The translations under genes and the position numbers were made by a program. Below the pieces are notes generated by a model that saw nothing but the letters and a program-made list of their open reading frames with translations, ran no database searches and was not told where the DNA came from. A stretch of 13,939 nucleotides of DNA from Burkholderiales bacterium (GTDB lineage Bacteria > Pseudomonadota > Gammaproteobacteria > Burkholderiales > Burkholderiaceae): the NCBI GenBank assembly GCA_947371645.1, contig CANBQJ010000088.1, positions 1 to 13,939 on the forward strand, read 5' to 3'. Positions 1 to 7,032 of this stretch are shown here, piece after piece. Numbering within the stretch: the stretch's first letter is position 1; every line of letters begins with the position of its first letter.

Positions 1-553
1 CCACGTCAAAGGCCTGCCCATAGTGCAGCCTGACCTCCGCCTCCGGCACCGCAAACGGCGGCCCCGCCTGCTCGGCCTGGTCGTAGTCAAAGCAGATGAG
101 CAGCTGAGGCGCGCAGGCCGTCACGGCCATCAGCTGTGCCGCGTAGCGCCCACGCATGTCTGGCGGCAGCGCCACCAGTGCCGCCCTGTCATAAACGGCG
201 TCCAAGGGGCCCAGCGCTTCGGCCGAGAGCTTGAAGAGGTCACCCACGAAAATGTCGATGTGTTCGGCGCTGTAGCGCGTCAACTCGCCCTGCCGGGCCA
301 CCTGAGGCGCCACGCCCAGCTCGGCAAAGAGCTGATCGATGGCCAGAGGGCTCAGCTCGGCGCCGGCAACCTGCATGCCCCTCGCCAGCAGCCAGTGGAT
401 GTCCAGGGTCTTGCCGCACAGCGGCAGGAACACGCGCGCACCCGCCGGCAAGGCCAGCGCGCCGATGTGTTTCACCAGCAAGGGGTGGGCTTCACGGCCA
501 TGAAAGCCGATTTCGTTCCTTGCCCATTTGTCATGCCAGAAATTCGCGTCCAT
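1..553 (-). CDS. tpm: Thiopurine S-methyltransferase (3' end cut by window edge)
   Basis: This is a SAM-dependent methyltransferase of the bacterial TPMT family, which methylates thiopurines and, in several bacteria, selenium and tellurium oxyanions. It is cytoplasmic. The frame opens with MDANFWHDKWARNEIGFH, the family N-terminus. It continues with the SAM-binding glycine-loop region around residues 38-54 (ARVFLPLCGKTLDIHWL), an acidic motif-II region at 63-76 (AGAELSPLAIDQLF), DAVYDRAALVALPP at 118-131 and GPPFAVPEAEVR at 164-175. 184 codons are visible; the family is usually about 215-220 residues, so roughly 35 codons lie beyond the left edge. The start is the ATG at 553, with AAGGCGG about 8 nt upstream. 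It begins 11 nt after the stop of the NYN gene, so it is probably the last gene of the minus-strand run. Substrate is not decidable from sequence. Confidence 0.93.
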   Translation of the reverse strand, partial: MDANFWHDKWARNEIGFHGREAHPLLVKHIGALALPAGARVFLPLCGKTLDIHWLLARGMQVAGAELSPLAIDQLFAELGVAPQVARQGELTRYSAEHIDIFVGDLFKLSAEALGPLDAVYDRAALVALPPDMRGRYAAQLMAVTACAPQLLICFDYDQAEQAGPPFAVPEAEVRLHYGQAFDV

Positions 554-564
554 CCCCAACCGCC

Positions 565-1416
565 TTATCTCCAACGGACCTCATGATCGAACTGTCCCTG
601 GCGGATCTCGATGAGCTCGTGCAGGGCCTTGAACATGCCGGAGTAGCTGTCGTGCCCGTGCTCCTTGGGGTCAAAGGTGGAGTCCAGCCGCTTGATCATG
701 TGCGGGATGGAGGCCTTGGTCACCCACGGTTCACCCGATTTCTCGGACAGCAATTTCACCGCACGGCGCAGGATGTCGGCCGCCGGGTCCAGCGGCGGCG
801 CTGGCACTGCAGGTGCATCGGAGGCCGTGGCAAAGGGCTGCTCAGCCACGGCCTCAGGCAGCACCAGGCCCTCGTAGTACCTGAACTCGTGACAGCTCTT
901 GGCCCAGTGTCGGTTGGTGTTCTTGCGCGTGCCCACGCCAATGAGCGTGCGGCCCACGGCCTTGATCTTGTGGGCCAGGGGCATGAAATCGCTGTCGCCA
1001 CCCACGATGATGATGGTCTCGATGTGGGCAAAGCGGCCGATGTCGTCGGCCACGTCCAGGCAGAGCTTGATGTCTGCGCCGTTCTTGGCCGAGGCGCCTG
1101 GGGGGAAAAGCTGGATCAACTCCACGGCGTTTTGCAGCAAGGCATCGCGGTAACGGCCGAAGAACTGCCAGTTGCAATAGGCGCGGTTGATGGCCACGCG
1201 CCCGAACGACGCCCCCAACTCGGTGATGGCCTGCACGTCGATCAGGGGCTCTTGCGGCTTGAATCGGGTGTCGGGCTTGGCGTAGGCGCCCTCGCCCATC
1301 CTGGCTTCCACCAGACCGGCTTGCAGGTTTTCAAAGTCCCAGTAGATCGCGACCGAACTGGTGTCGTCTTTCATGTGCGCCCAAGGTGGGGAAGTGAGGC
1401 GCACAGGGTAATGCAT
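565..1416 (-). CDS. NYN domain protein with C-terminal OST-HTH/LOTUS domain (predicted RNase)
   Basis: The protein has a PIN-like NYN nuclease domain followed by a LOTUS (OST-HTH) RNA-binding domain, 283 residues from the chosen start. The acidic active-site set is visible: YWDFENLQ (D27, N30), ADIKLCLDVADD (D115, D121) and IIVGGDSDF (D141, D143). A proline- and alanine-rich linker near 180-205 leads to the LOTUS-like part at about 208-283, which contains WVTKASIPHMIKRLD and FKALHELIEI. The family is thought to cut or bind structured RNA; the target is unknown. I place the start at the ATG at 1416 because GGAAGGGG lies 7 nt upstream. A GTG at 1434 overlaps that ribosome site, and an ATG at 1374 lies directly before the conserved domain, so either is possible. 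It follows the CHRD gene by 21 nt and precedes tpm by 11 nt. Confidence 0.88.
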   Translation of the reverse strand: MHYPVRLTSPPWAHMKDDTSSVAIYWDFENLQAGLVEARMGEGAYAKPDTRFKPQEPLIDVQAITELGASFGRVAINRAYCNWQFFGRYRDALLQNAVELIQLFPPGASAKNGADIKLCLDVADDIGRFAHIETIIIVGGDSDFMPLAHKIKAVGRTLIGVGTRKNTNRHWAKSCHEFRYYEGLVLPEAVAEQPFATASDAPAVPAPPLDPAADILRRAVKLLSEKSGEPWVTKASIPHMIKRLDSTFDPKEHGHDSYSGMFKALHELIEIRQGQFDHEVRWR

Positions 1417-1437
1417 GCCGCCCCCTTCCGGCACCGT

Positions 1438-1872
1438 TCAGGGCGACAACTGGGCCCTGATCTCACCGCTGGGGTGGGTGTCGGAGTGCACGTTGACGTA
1501 GAGCTTGCCTGCACGGTAGGCGGCCAGCTGATCGACCGAGAGCCTGGACGCCGGGGGCACCATCCAGACGCCACTTTCACCTTTGAGCAGGGAGATGATC
1601 ACCGGGCCGTTGACGCCCACCCCAGCCAGGTGAATGTGCGCCATGGTGCCCGGCACACCATGGGTGGTCACTTGCCCGGAGATGCTGCCGTCTGTGGCCA
1701 CGACCACCTCACCCGTACCGTTGCCCGAGGTGATGACCGCTGGCACCTCCTGTTCGCCCGTCAAGGTCAGTGAGGCCGCGGTGGCCATGGGCCCGATCAG
1801 GGCCGACAAGACCAACACGCCGAGGCGTGCAGACGCGGCAGCCCTGGCGAGGTGTTTCTGTGATGTGTTCAT
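1438..1872 (-). CDS. Secreted CHRD-domain protein
   Basis: This is a 144-residue exported protein. Residues 1-33 form a signal peptide: a basic start (KHLARAAASARLG), a hydrophobic core (VLVLSALIGPMA) and a likely cut after TAA. The mature part is one CHRD domain, recognised by SLTLTGEQEVPAV near its start, GTMAHIHLAG in the middle, and LYVNVHSDTHPSGEIRAQL at the end, the hallmark C-terminal motif. CHRD domains were first described in chordin; in bacteria they are secreted or periplasmic with no settled function. AAGGAG sits 7 nt before the ATG. It lies 18 nt downstream of an 85-residue gene and 21 nt upstream of the NYN gene, so co-transcription is likely. No catalytic residues can be assigned. 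Confidence 0.9.
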   Translation of the reverse strand: MNTSQKHLARAAASARLGVLVLSALIGPMATAASLTLTGEQEVPAVITSGNGTGEVVVATDGSISGQVTTHGVPGTMAHIHLAGVGVNGPVIISLLKGESGVWMVPPASRLSVDQLAAYRAGKLYVNVHSDTHPSGEIRAQLSP

Positions 1873-1890
1873 GGTTTGCTCCTTGTGAGG

Positions 1891-2148
1891 TCAGCTCTTG
1901 GGCGTCTTTTGCTTTTGATAGGTCTTGTTCACCTCGGCGCCGCGGTCGGTGTCTGGCAGCCCCCGGCGGACATCGCAATAGGCCTGGGACACACGCTCGC
2001 TTTCCACCTGCCCACCCCCCTCGTCCAACACCTCGTCACGCTCATGGGGCAACTTCATCACCGCCGTGCTGGCGGCGGCCACAGGTGCGACCTTCGGGGC
2101 TGGCCGGATGCCCGGGTAGACAGAGCCATATTTGCTGCGGGCTTTCAT
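1891..2148 (-). CDS. Hypothetical 85-residue hydrophilic protein
   Basis: I do not recognise this gene. It encodes 85 residues, starting MKARSKYGSVYPGIRP and ending YQKQKTPKS. There is no signal peptide or membrane segment; the middle is acidic (HERDEVLDEGGGQVESERV) and both ends are basic. It contains a single Cys, in SQAYCDVRRGLP. Support for it being real is a clear AGGAG five nt before the ATG, its fit between the ferritin-like gene (51 nt upstream) and the CHRD gene (18 nt downstream), and the absence of any better frame in this stretch. It may be a small cytoplasmic partner of the neighbouring stress genes, but nothing in the sequence says so directly. Confidence 0.72.
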   Translation of the reverse strand: MKARSKYGSVYPGIRPAPKVAPVAAASTAVMKLPHERDEVLDEGGGQVESERVSQAYCDVRRGLPDTDRGAEVNKTYQKQKTPKS

Positions 2149-2199
2149 GCAAGCTCCTGAGATGAGGGTGATGGGAAAGGTGCGTGGGCGCCGCGGCGC

Positions 2200-2793
2200 T
2201 CAAGTCGTGAGCCAGCCTTTGAGCTCTTCCGCGTGGGCCTGCTCTTCGCTGAGGATGTCCTCCAGCAGCCGTCGGGTGGTCGAGTCCTTGTCGGCGATCA
2301 GGTCGATCATCTGGCTGTAGCCTTCGATGGCCACCCGTTCGGCCGACAGGTTGCTCTTGATCATGGCCGTCAAGTCCTTGGAGGCGTCGTAAGGCGCATG
2401 GCTGCGGGCCGCCAGCGATTCAGGGGCGAAGTCAGGCTCGCCGCCCAGTTGCACGATGCGGCGCGCCAACCGGTCGGCATGGGCGGTCTCTTCGTTGGCG
2501 TGAACCATGAACTCTTCGGCGATCTTGGGCGACGCCAGGCCGATGGCCGTGAAGTGGTGCCGCTTGTAGCGCAGCACGCAAACCAGTTCGGTGGCCAAGG
2601 CGTCATTGAGCAACTGGATGACCTCTTGTCCCCAGGGGCCGTAGTGCGGCGTGATGGCGCCATCGTCCAGGTGATGGGCGGCCGCCTCCAGCGAGACCTT
2701 GTTCAGGAACAGGTGCTGCTGCGTGCTGGCCGGCTCGGCTGCCGCAGGGCTGAGTCGCAAATGTGCAGGTGCCTGGTGGTCATGTTTGCTCAT
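2200..2793 (-). CDS. Ferritin-like / bacterioferritin-type di-iron protein lacking the haem ligand
   Basis: This is a four-helix ferritin-like protein of 197 residues, probably storing or oxidising iron in the cytoplasm. Helix motifs in order are LLNDALATELVCVLRYKRHH (E69), EEFMVHANEETAHADRLARR (E102, H105), SAERVAIEGYSQM (E152) and LEDILSEEQAHAEEL (E184, H187). The E69-E102 spacing of 33 and both ExxH pairs match the bacterioferritin di-iron ligands. The residue after the first ExxH glutamate is Thr103, where haem-binding bacterioferritins have Met, so haem binding is unlikely. About 50 residues precede the first helix, longer than usual. I use the ATG at 2793; the frame stays open with coding-like third positions to an ATG at 2928, so a 242-residue form is possible. 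It heads the minus-strand run of five genes and is divergent from the protease gene. Confidence 0.88.
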   Translation of the reverse strand: MSKHDHQAPAHLRLSPAAAEPASTQQHLFLNKVSLEAAAHHLDDGAITPHYGPWGQEVIQLLNDALATELVCVLRYKRHHFTAIGLASPKIAEEFMVHANEETAHADRLARRIVQLGGEPDFAPESLAARSHAPYDASKDLTAMIKSNLSAERVAIEGYSQMIDLIADKDSTTRRLLEDILSEEQAHAEELKGWLTT

Positions 2794-3078
2794 GGGGTGT
2801 TCCGGTGTGGTGGTTGGAAGAACGACGCCAGACACCTGGCCTGGCGGTGGGGAGCCTTCGGACGTGAAATCCGTCTTCTGCTGGGTGAGGGGCTTGGCCC
2901 GGGCGTCGGTCGTGGGCAGTTGGCGCATGGCTGTTCTTTCTGGGCTGCGGGCTGAACATGAACCCGTTATGGACGCCATCCCAGGCGGGGTCTGTGCGGC
3001 ACCCCACCGACAGCCAGGTGTCCCTCGCGCAAGCTGAGCGCATCGTTGCCCTCTCTGCGCCATGCAGAGCCACACGCC
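2794..3078. other. Intergenic region between divergent ferritin-like and protease genes
   Basis: This 285-nt stretch should hold the promoters of both divergent genes. I find no convincing -35/-10 pair, no FNR-type box and no strong hairpin. The minus strand from 2928 to 2794 is open and in frame with the ferritin-like gene, has mostly G or C in third codon positions, and would encode a proline/threonine-rich segment containing TDFTSEGSPPPG. Part of the region may therefore be translated as an N-terminal extension. The rest, 2929-3078, shows nothing I can assign. Confidence 0.4.
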
Positions 3079-3843
3079 ATGGTCGAGTCCATCTTGTTGA
3101 GCACGACCCAGGTGTCCACCTTCTTCGGGCGGCAGCCGCTCACCGTGGCCACCGGCTTTTTCTTCGAGCGCGATGGCCGCATCTACCTCGTGACCTGCCG
3201 CCATGTGCTGCGCGACGAGCCCAGTGGGCACCTGCCCGACCGCATCGAGATCGGCCTGCACGCCGACCCGCTCAACCTCACGCACACCGCAGGGCTGTCC
3301 ATCTGCCTGTATCGCGGGGGTGAAGCCATCTGGCACCAAGGCTGTGACGAAGGCGGTGATGTGGACGTTGCCGTGATTGCGCTGGAACGCGCGGTCCTGC
3401 CCCCGTCGGTGCTGCTGCGTTGCTTCAGCCCGGTGCACCTGCAGGGTGTGCTGCAGGACGTGGAAGTGGGCAGCGCCCTGCTGATCGTGGGCTTCCCCAT
3501 GGGCTTTCACGACACCCTGCACCACCTGCCCGTCGTGCGCCAGGCCTTGATCGCCTCTGCCTTTGGCCTGCGCTTTGAAGGCCGAGGCTATTTCCTGACG
3601 GACGCGCGCACCCACCATGGCAGCAGCGGCGCGCCCGTGGTGAAGCGTGGCAACCCGGCAGATGCGGAACTGCCCTGGATGCTGCTGGGCGTGCATTCGG
3701 CCCGCATGGACGTGGGCAAGCGCAACGTGCTGCAAGACGAATCCCTGGGCCTGAACTGCACCTGGTATGCCGACATCCTGATGACGCTCACCACGCCGCC
3801 TGATGCCGCCCCGGTGCGTGCCCTGCCCAACAGACCGGCCTGA
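3079..3843 (+). CDS. Trypsin-like serine protease, cytoplasmic
   Basis: This 254-residue protein has a chymotrypsin/HtrA-type trypsin-like fold. The three catalytic positions are readable: His42 in YLVTCRHVLRD, Asp96 in GDVDVAVIAL, and Ser183 in THHGSSGAPVV, preceded by an oxyanion-type glycine. There is no signal peptide and no PDZ domain, so it is likely a free-standing cytoplasmic peptidase. Its substrate is unknown. The start is the ATG at 3079; a TTG at 3046 would add 11 residues, but neither has a strong ribosome site. It is followed closely by the glycine-zipper protein: its TGA overlaps a possible ATG at 3843, and the better start is at 3897. The two are probably co-transcribed. Confidence 0.85.
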   Translation: MVESILLSTTQVSTFFGRQPLTVATGFFFERDGRIYLVTCRHVLRDEPSGHLPDRIEIGLHADPLNLTHTAGLSICLYRGGEAIWHQGCDEGGDVDVAVIALERAVLPPSVLLRCFSPVHLQGVLQDVEVGSALLIVGFPMGFHDTLHHLPVVRQALIASAFGLRFEGRGYFLTDARTHHGSSGAPVVKRGNPADAELPWMLLGVHSARMDVGKRNVLQDESLGLNCTWYADILMTLTTPPDAAPVRALPNRPA

Positions 3844-3884
3844 TGGCGCGCTTCAAGCTGTGGCCTGTGCCGTTTCATGAACTC

Positions 3885-3890
3885 GAGAGG
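3885..3890 (+). promoter_or_regulatory. Shine-Dalgarno GAGAGG deciding the start of the next gene
   Basis: GAGAGG lies 6 nt before the ATG at 3897. The alternative upstream ATG at 3843 overlaps the protease stop and has no comparable site, so translation more likely begins at 3897. Confidence 0.55.
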
Positions 3891-3896
3891 TACCGC

Positions 3897-4424
3897 ATGG
3901 ATCAGGATCAAGCCCATTGCATTGCAGGGTTCTTCAGTGACCTCGCGCATGCCGAGGCCACACGGGCACAACTGGGCTCACGTGGCCTGCCACCGGAGCG
4001 TTTGAAGCTGTTCAAAGGTGATGCCGGCGAGCCGGTGGCCCCTGGCGATCGCTCGCCACAGGCTGGCAGCGATTCGGCATTGAAGGACATGCTGGTGGAT
4101 GGCGCCGTCGGCGGGGCGGCAGGCGCAGGCCTGGGTGCCCTGGCAGAGCTGGCCTTGGTGGCCAGCAGCGTGACCTTGTTCGTGGCCAGCCCCTTGCTTG
4201 CCCCATTGGCCTTGCTGGGCTGGGGCGCGACGGTCGGTGCGACCGTGGGTGCCATGGTGGGCGCCGACAAAAAAGAGGCACCGCTGTCGGCACTGATCCG
4301 CGATGCCGTGTCGCAAGGTCAGGTGGTGCTGGTGGCCGACACCCAGACCGCGGAAGAAGCGAAGATCGCCAGCGACGTGATTCAATCTGCCACGCATGCG
4401 CACCCGTCCGTGCCCCAAGCCTGA
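3897..4424 (+). CDS. Small protein with glycine-rich membrane hairpin (general-stress-like)
   Basis: The protein has 175 residues from the ATG at 3897. Its N-terminus, CIAGFFSDLAHAEATRAQL, resembles the start of general-stress proteins of the YflT type, which fold as a small alpha/beta domain. The centre (about residues 62-123) is a glycine- and alanine-rich hydrophobic hairpin, GAVGGAAGAGLGALAELALV followed by ASSVTLFVASPLLAPLALLG and GATVGATVGAMVGA, a glycine-zipper pattern that usually inserts in membranes. The C-terminus is soluble and contains GQVVLVADTQTAEEAKIAS. There is no signal peptide. The role is not known; position after the protease gene suggests a shared envelope-stress or quality-control job, but that is inference. 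The frame could also begin at 3843, adding 18 residues. Confidence 0.75.
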   Translation: MDQDQAHCIAGFFSDLAHAEATRAQLGSRGLPPERLKLFKGDAGEPVAPGDRSPQAGSDSALKDMLVDGAVGGAAGAGLGALAELALVASSVTLFVASPLLAPLALLGWGATVGATVGAMVGADKKEAPLSALIRDAVSQGQVVLVADTQTAEEAKIASDVIQSATHAHPSVPQA

Positions 4425-4482
4425 GCAATCGGGCCCCGTTGAGCCCGCTGCCTCATTTCGCAGCAAGGAGAGGGCTACGCCT

Positions 4483-4542
4483 GGGGACGCGCGAGTTGCC
4501 CCGCGCATGTCCCCAAGGTTGTCCACAGGTTCCGGGGACAAC
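4483..4542. terminator. Compound inverted repeats between convergent genes
   Basis: Two stem-loops lie between the plus-strand glycine-zipper gene and the minus-strand P450 gene. The first pairs GGGGACGCGCG (4483-4493) with CGCGC and GTCCCC (4502-4506, 4509-4514) with an AT bulge and an 8-nt loop. The second pairs GTTGTCC (4518-4524) with GGACAAC (4536-4542). A GAGTTGCCCC segment in the first can also pair with GGGGACAACTC in the second. There is no T-run on either strand, so a classical intrinsic terminator is not certain. Confidence 0.4.
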
Positions 4543-4559
4543 TCGGGGGCTCCCTGCGG

Positions 4560-5984
4560 TCATCGCCGGGTGAAACGGACACGCGAACCGCCACGCGGCC
4601 GCCAGGTCACCCGCAACTCGGCCGTGGGCATGACGTCGTCGCCGTCCACGCTCAAACCGAATCGCTGCAGCACCATGGCCGCCACCATGGTCATCTCCAG
4701 CATCGCGAAGTGCTGGCCGATGCAGACCCGGTGGCCTGCGCCAAAAGGCATCCATGCTCCCCGCGGCAAGGGCGGGGCGTCGGGCATGAAGCGATCGGGC
4801 TGGAAGCGCTCAGGGTCAGGGAAGAGCCGAGGGTCGTGGTGTGCCACACAAGGCAGGACCATCACCAGCGATCGCCGGGGGATGACCCACTCCCCTACAC
4901 GCAGTTCGGCCGTGGTGCGCCGGGTCACGGTCGAAGGCGCTGGCGGGTACAGCCGCATGGCCTCTTTCAGCGTGGCGGTCAGCCAGGGCAATCGCGGCAG
5001 GTCCTCGGCTGAAGGCGCACGGGCCCCCATCACCCGGTCCACCTCCTCGCGGGCACGCTCGGCACAAGCTGGGTGGCGGGCCATCAGGGACGTCCACCAT
5101 TGCAAAGCGGTCGAGGACGTCTCGAAGCCCGCCAGGAACATCACCTTGCACTGGTCGTGCACTTCGGCATCGCTCAAGGTCAGCCTGGTCGCGCCAGGTG
5201 TCGAGGGCTCGTCGTCGCGCGCGGCCAGCATCATGGCCAGCAGGTCATCCTTGGGCGCCTGGTGAGGGTCTGCACGGCGGCGGGTGGCGATGTGGCCCTT
5301 GATGAGGCTGTCGAGCAGGTGCAAGGCCTTGCGCTTGACGGCCTTGCCAGGCAGGGGCAACCAGTCGGGCAAGGTCATGGGCCAGAAGAACTCCTTCATC
5401 GCGATCTCGTCCAGAGCTTTCACCGCATGGGCCACGGCATGGGTCTGGGCGTTGGCCTGGGTGCTGAACAAAGTGCGCAGGATCACGTCCATCGTCAACA
5501 GGTTCATCAGCTCGTCGACTTGAACCACGGCGCTGGCGCCAGCCTGGGGTGGCACGGCAGTGTCCAGCGATTGGCTGGCGGCGGCGGCCATCAGCCTGGC
5601 GTAGCCTGCCACGCGCTTGGGCGCGAAGCCGGGCATCAGGATGCGGTGCAGGCGCTGCCATTGCTCGCCCTCGGTGACCATCAGGCTCTGCTTCCCTTGC
5701 ACCTCGGCGAAGACCTCGATGGGCCGCTCCTGGCGGACGAGGTGCGCGGCGTGGTCCACCAGCACCGCGCGCATGAACTCCGGAGAGGTGACGGCATAGA
5801 GGTGCTCCCACAACACCCGGGCATAGAAGATGTCGCCATGCAGTCTCGACTGTTGCTGCATGAAGCCCACAAAGTCATTGGACATGCTTTGCATGAGCCC
5901 CATGCCGCCCCATCGGTCGCGGGGGCCTGGTGGCCTGGCAGGTGCAACTGGGCGGGCTCTTGCTTGTGTGCGAGGTGTGTTCAT
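4560..5984 (-). CDS. Cytochrome P450, soluble
   Basis: This is a full-length bacterial P450 of 474 residues. The I-helix oxygen-activation motif is AGFETSS at 285-291, the K-helix ExxR is E341-R344 in LKEAMRLYPPAP, and the haem loop is PFGAGHRVCIGQHFA with Cys421 as the thiolate ligand. There is no N-terminal membrane anchor, so it should be cytosolic and depend on separate ferredoxin or flavodoxin partners; none is encoded here. Substrate cannot be read from the sequence. I start it at the ATG at 5984, before a basic, Ala/Pro-rich leader; the ribosome site is weak, and an in-frame ATG at 6035 is possible. It is divergent from an AraC-family gene 97 bp away, the usual arrangement for a regulator and its target. 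Confidence 0.92.
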   Translation of the reverse strand: MNTPRTQARARPVAPARPPGPRDRWGGMGLMQSMSNDFVGFMQQQSRLHGDIFYARVLWEHLYAVTSPEFMRAVLVDHAAHLVRQERPIEVFAEVQGKQSLMVTEGEQWQRLHRILMPGFAPKRVAGYARLMAAAASQSLDTAVPPQAGASAVVQVDELMNLLTMDVILRTLFSTQANAQTHAVAHAVKALDEIAMKEFFWPMTLPDWLPLPGKAVKRKALHLLDSLIKGHIATRRRADPHQAPKDDLLAMMLAARDDEPSTPGATRLTLSDAEVHDQCKVMFLAGFETSSTALQWWTSLMARHPACAERAREEVDRVMGARAPSAEDLPRLPWLTATLKEAMRLYPPAPSTVTRRTTAELRVGEWVIPRRSLVMVLPCVAHHDPRLFPDPERFQPDRFMPDAPPLPRGAWMPFGAGHRVCIGQHFAMLEMTMVAAMVLQRFGLSVDGDDVMPTAELRVTWRPRGGSRVRFTRR

Positions 5985-6049
5985 GCCGGGCAATCTAGGC
6001 AAATTGGCCCTCGCGGTATTGAACGAAACCGACATCCGCTCGTGGTGTA

Positions 6050-6063
6050 GGCACTTGCGTGCC
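6050..6063. promoter_or_regulatory. Candidate operator palindrome in the P450-AraC intergenic region
   Basis: GGCACTTGCGTGCC is an inverted repeat with 5-bp arms and a 4-nt centre. It lies in the 97-bp divergent region, just upstream of a TATACT hexamer, where a regulator could block or recruit polymerase. No binding protein can be assigned from sequence; the adjacent AraC-type regulator is the obvious candidate, although AraC proteins more often bind direct repeats. Confidence 0.4.
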
Positions 6064-6068
6064 GCTTC

Positions 6069-6074
6069 TATACT
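6069..6074 (+). promoter_or_regulatory. Candidate -10 element of the AraC-family gene
   Basis: TATACT matches the sigma-70 -10 consensus at five of six positions and lies 7 nt before the ATG at 6082. No good -35 is seen at 16-18 nt spacing. If used, the transcript would begin at or next to the start codon. Confidence 0.4.
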
Positions 6075-6081
6075 GGCCGGC

Positions 6082-7032
6082 ATGTCTGACGCGCAACGAC
6101 CGACCGAGAGCGTGACGGGCCGCGGCATCGTGGACCGCCCCGATGCGGCCCGGCTGTGGTTGCCCAGCATGGCCCTGGCCAACTGTGTGCGTGGCGTGTT
6201 CGTGCGCGACACCACAGGGCTGGGCATCGACCACCCGGCCGTGCTCAACCACTACCCGGCCACGCCCACCTGTGGGCTCAGCTGGTTCTTCCAAGGCGCG
6301 GCAGAGCAGATCCTGCCAGGCGAAGGTGGCCACGGCACCGGCCCGGTCGTGCCACTGCCCTTCAACTTCATGTTCCACGGCCCCTTCAACCAGCCGCTCG
6401 TCGGGCGCTACCCTGAACCCGTCAGGCTGATGATCCTCATGTTGCTGCCTGACGCCTTTGCGCTGCTCACGGGCATCCAGCCCGGCGATCACCTCAACCG
6501 CATCCTGCCTGCAGACACGGTGCTCAATGCCGACTGGCAGCGACTGGGGCAAGCCGTCTTCCATGCGCCCGACGACGATGCGCGGGTCGCCTTGATCGAA
6601 CAGACGCTGACGCCGTGGTGGCAGGCCGTCAGGCCCCCCGCCGTGCTGGGCAGCCACCTGCTCGATGACTGGCACCAGGGCCTGACCTTGCGCGCCTCCA
6701 CGTCCAGCCTGGGCCGCAGTGCCCGCCAGATCGAGCGCCGCATCAAGCAGTGGACGGGACAGCCCCTGCGTGAACTGCGGGGCATCGGCCGGTCCGAGCG
6801 GGCCTTCTTTCGGGCCATCCTGGCGCAAGAACACGGCGATGTCAGCTGGGCGGCACTGGCCGACGAGGCTGGCTACACCGACCAGTCCCACCTGTGCCGA
6901 CAAACCCGCCGGCTCACAGGCTTCCCACCTGAAGAACTGCGCCGCCGCATCACCAGCGACGAAGGCTTCTGGCTCTATCGCCTCTGGGGATTTTCAGAAG
7001 CCGGGCGGACGGCCGACCCACCTCGGCGTTGA
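6082..7032 (+). CDS. AraC-family transcriptional regulator
   Basis: This 316-residue protein ends in an AraC-type double helix-turn-helix at about residues 205-300. The first HTH lies around LGRSARQIERRIKQWTG, the second around WAALADEAGYTDQSHLCRQT, with the typical TGFPPEELRRRI tail. The N-terminal 200 residues are a sensor-type domain (ANCVRGVFVRDTTG, then GLSWFFQGAAEQI), with no recognisable ligand motif. The start is the ATG at 6082; its ribosome site is poor, and a -10-like hexamer lies just 7 nt upstream. It is divergent from the P450 gene and probably controls it. Its 3' end overlaps the convergent TetR gene by 58 nt. Confidence 0.87.
   Translation: MSDAQRPTESVTGRGIVDRPDAARLWLPSMALANCVRGVFVRDTTGLGIDHPAVLNHYPATPTCGLSWFFQGAAEQILPGEGGHGTGPVVPLPFNFMFHGPFNQPLVGRYPEPVRLMILMLLPDAFALLTGIQPGDHLNRILPADTVLNADWQRLGQAVFHAPDDDARVALIEQTLTPWWQAVRPPAVLGSHLLDDWHQGLTLRASTSSLGRSARQIERRIKQWTGQPLRELRGIGRSERAFFRAILAQEHGDVSWAALADEAGYTDQSHLCRQTRRLTGFPPEELRRRITSDEGFWLYRLWGFSEAGRTADPPRR

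Noticed and set aside
520..1773. Long plus-strand open frame opposite the NYN and CHRD genes.
   Set aside because: It is the reverse frame of two convincing genes and has no domain-like content; high GC alone keeps it open.
2831..3116. CCAGGTGTC repeated three times in both orientations around the ferritin/protease intergenic region.
   Set aside because: Short GC-rich words, one inside the protease gene, with irregular spacing; compatible with chance.
2929..3735. Minus-strand continuation of the ferritin-like frame across the protease gene.
   Set aside because: The translation is His/Gln-rich antisense of the protease and cannot belong to the ferritin-like protein.
4519..4527. TTGTCCACA, one mismatch from a DnaA box.
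   Set aside because: Single near-match with no cluster, AT-rich stretch or dnaA/dnaN neighbours; not evidence for an origin.
5073..6050. Plus-strand open frame opposite the P450 gene.
   Set aside because: Low-complexity His/Gln/Gly-rich translation with no motif; the P450 frame explains the region.
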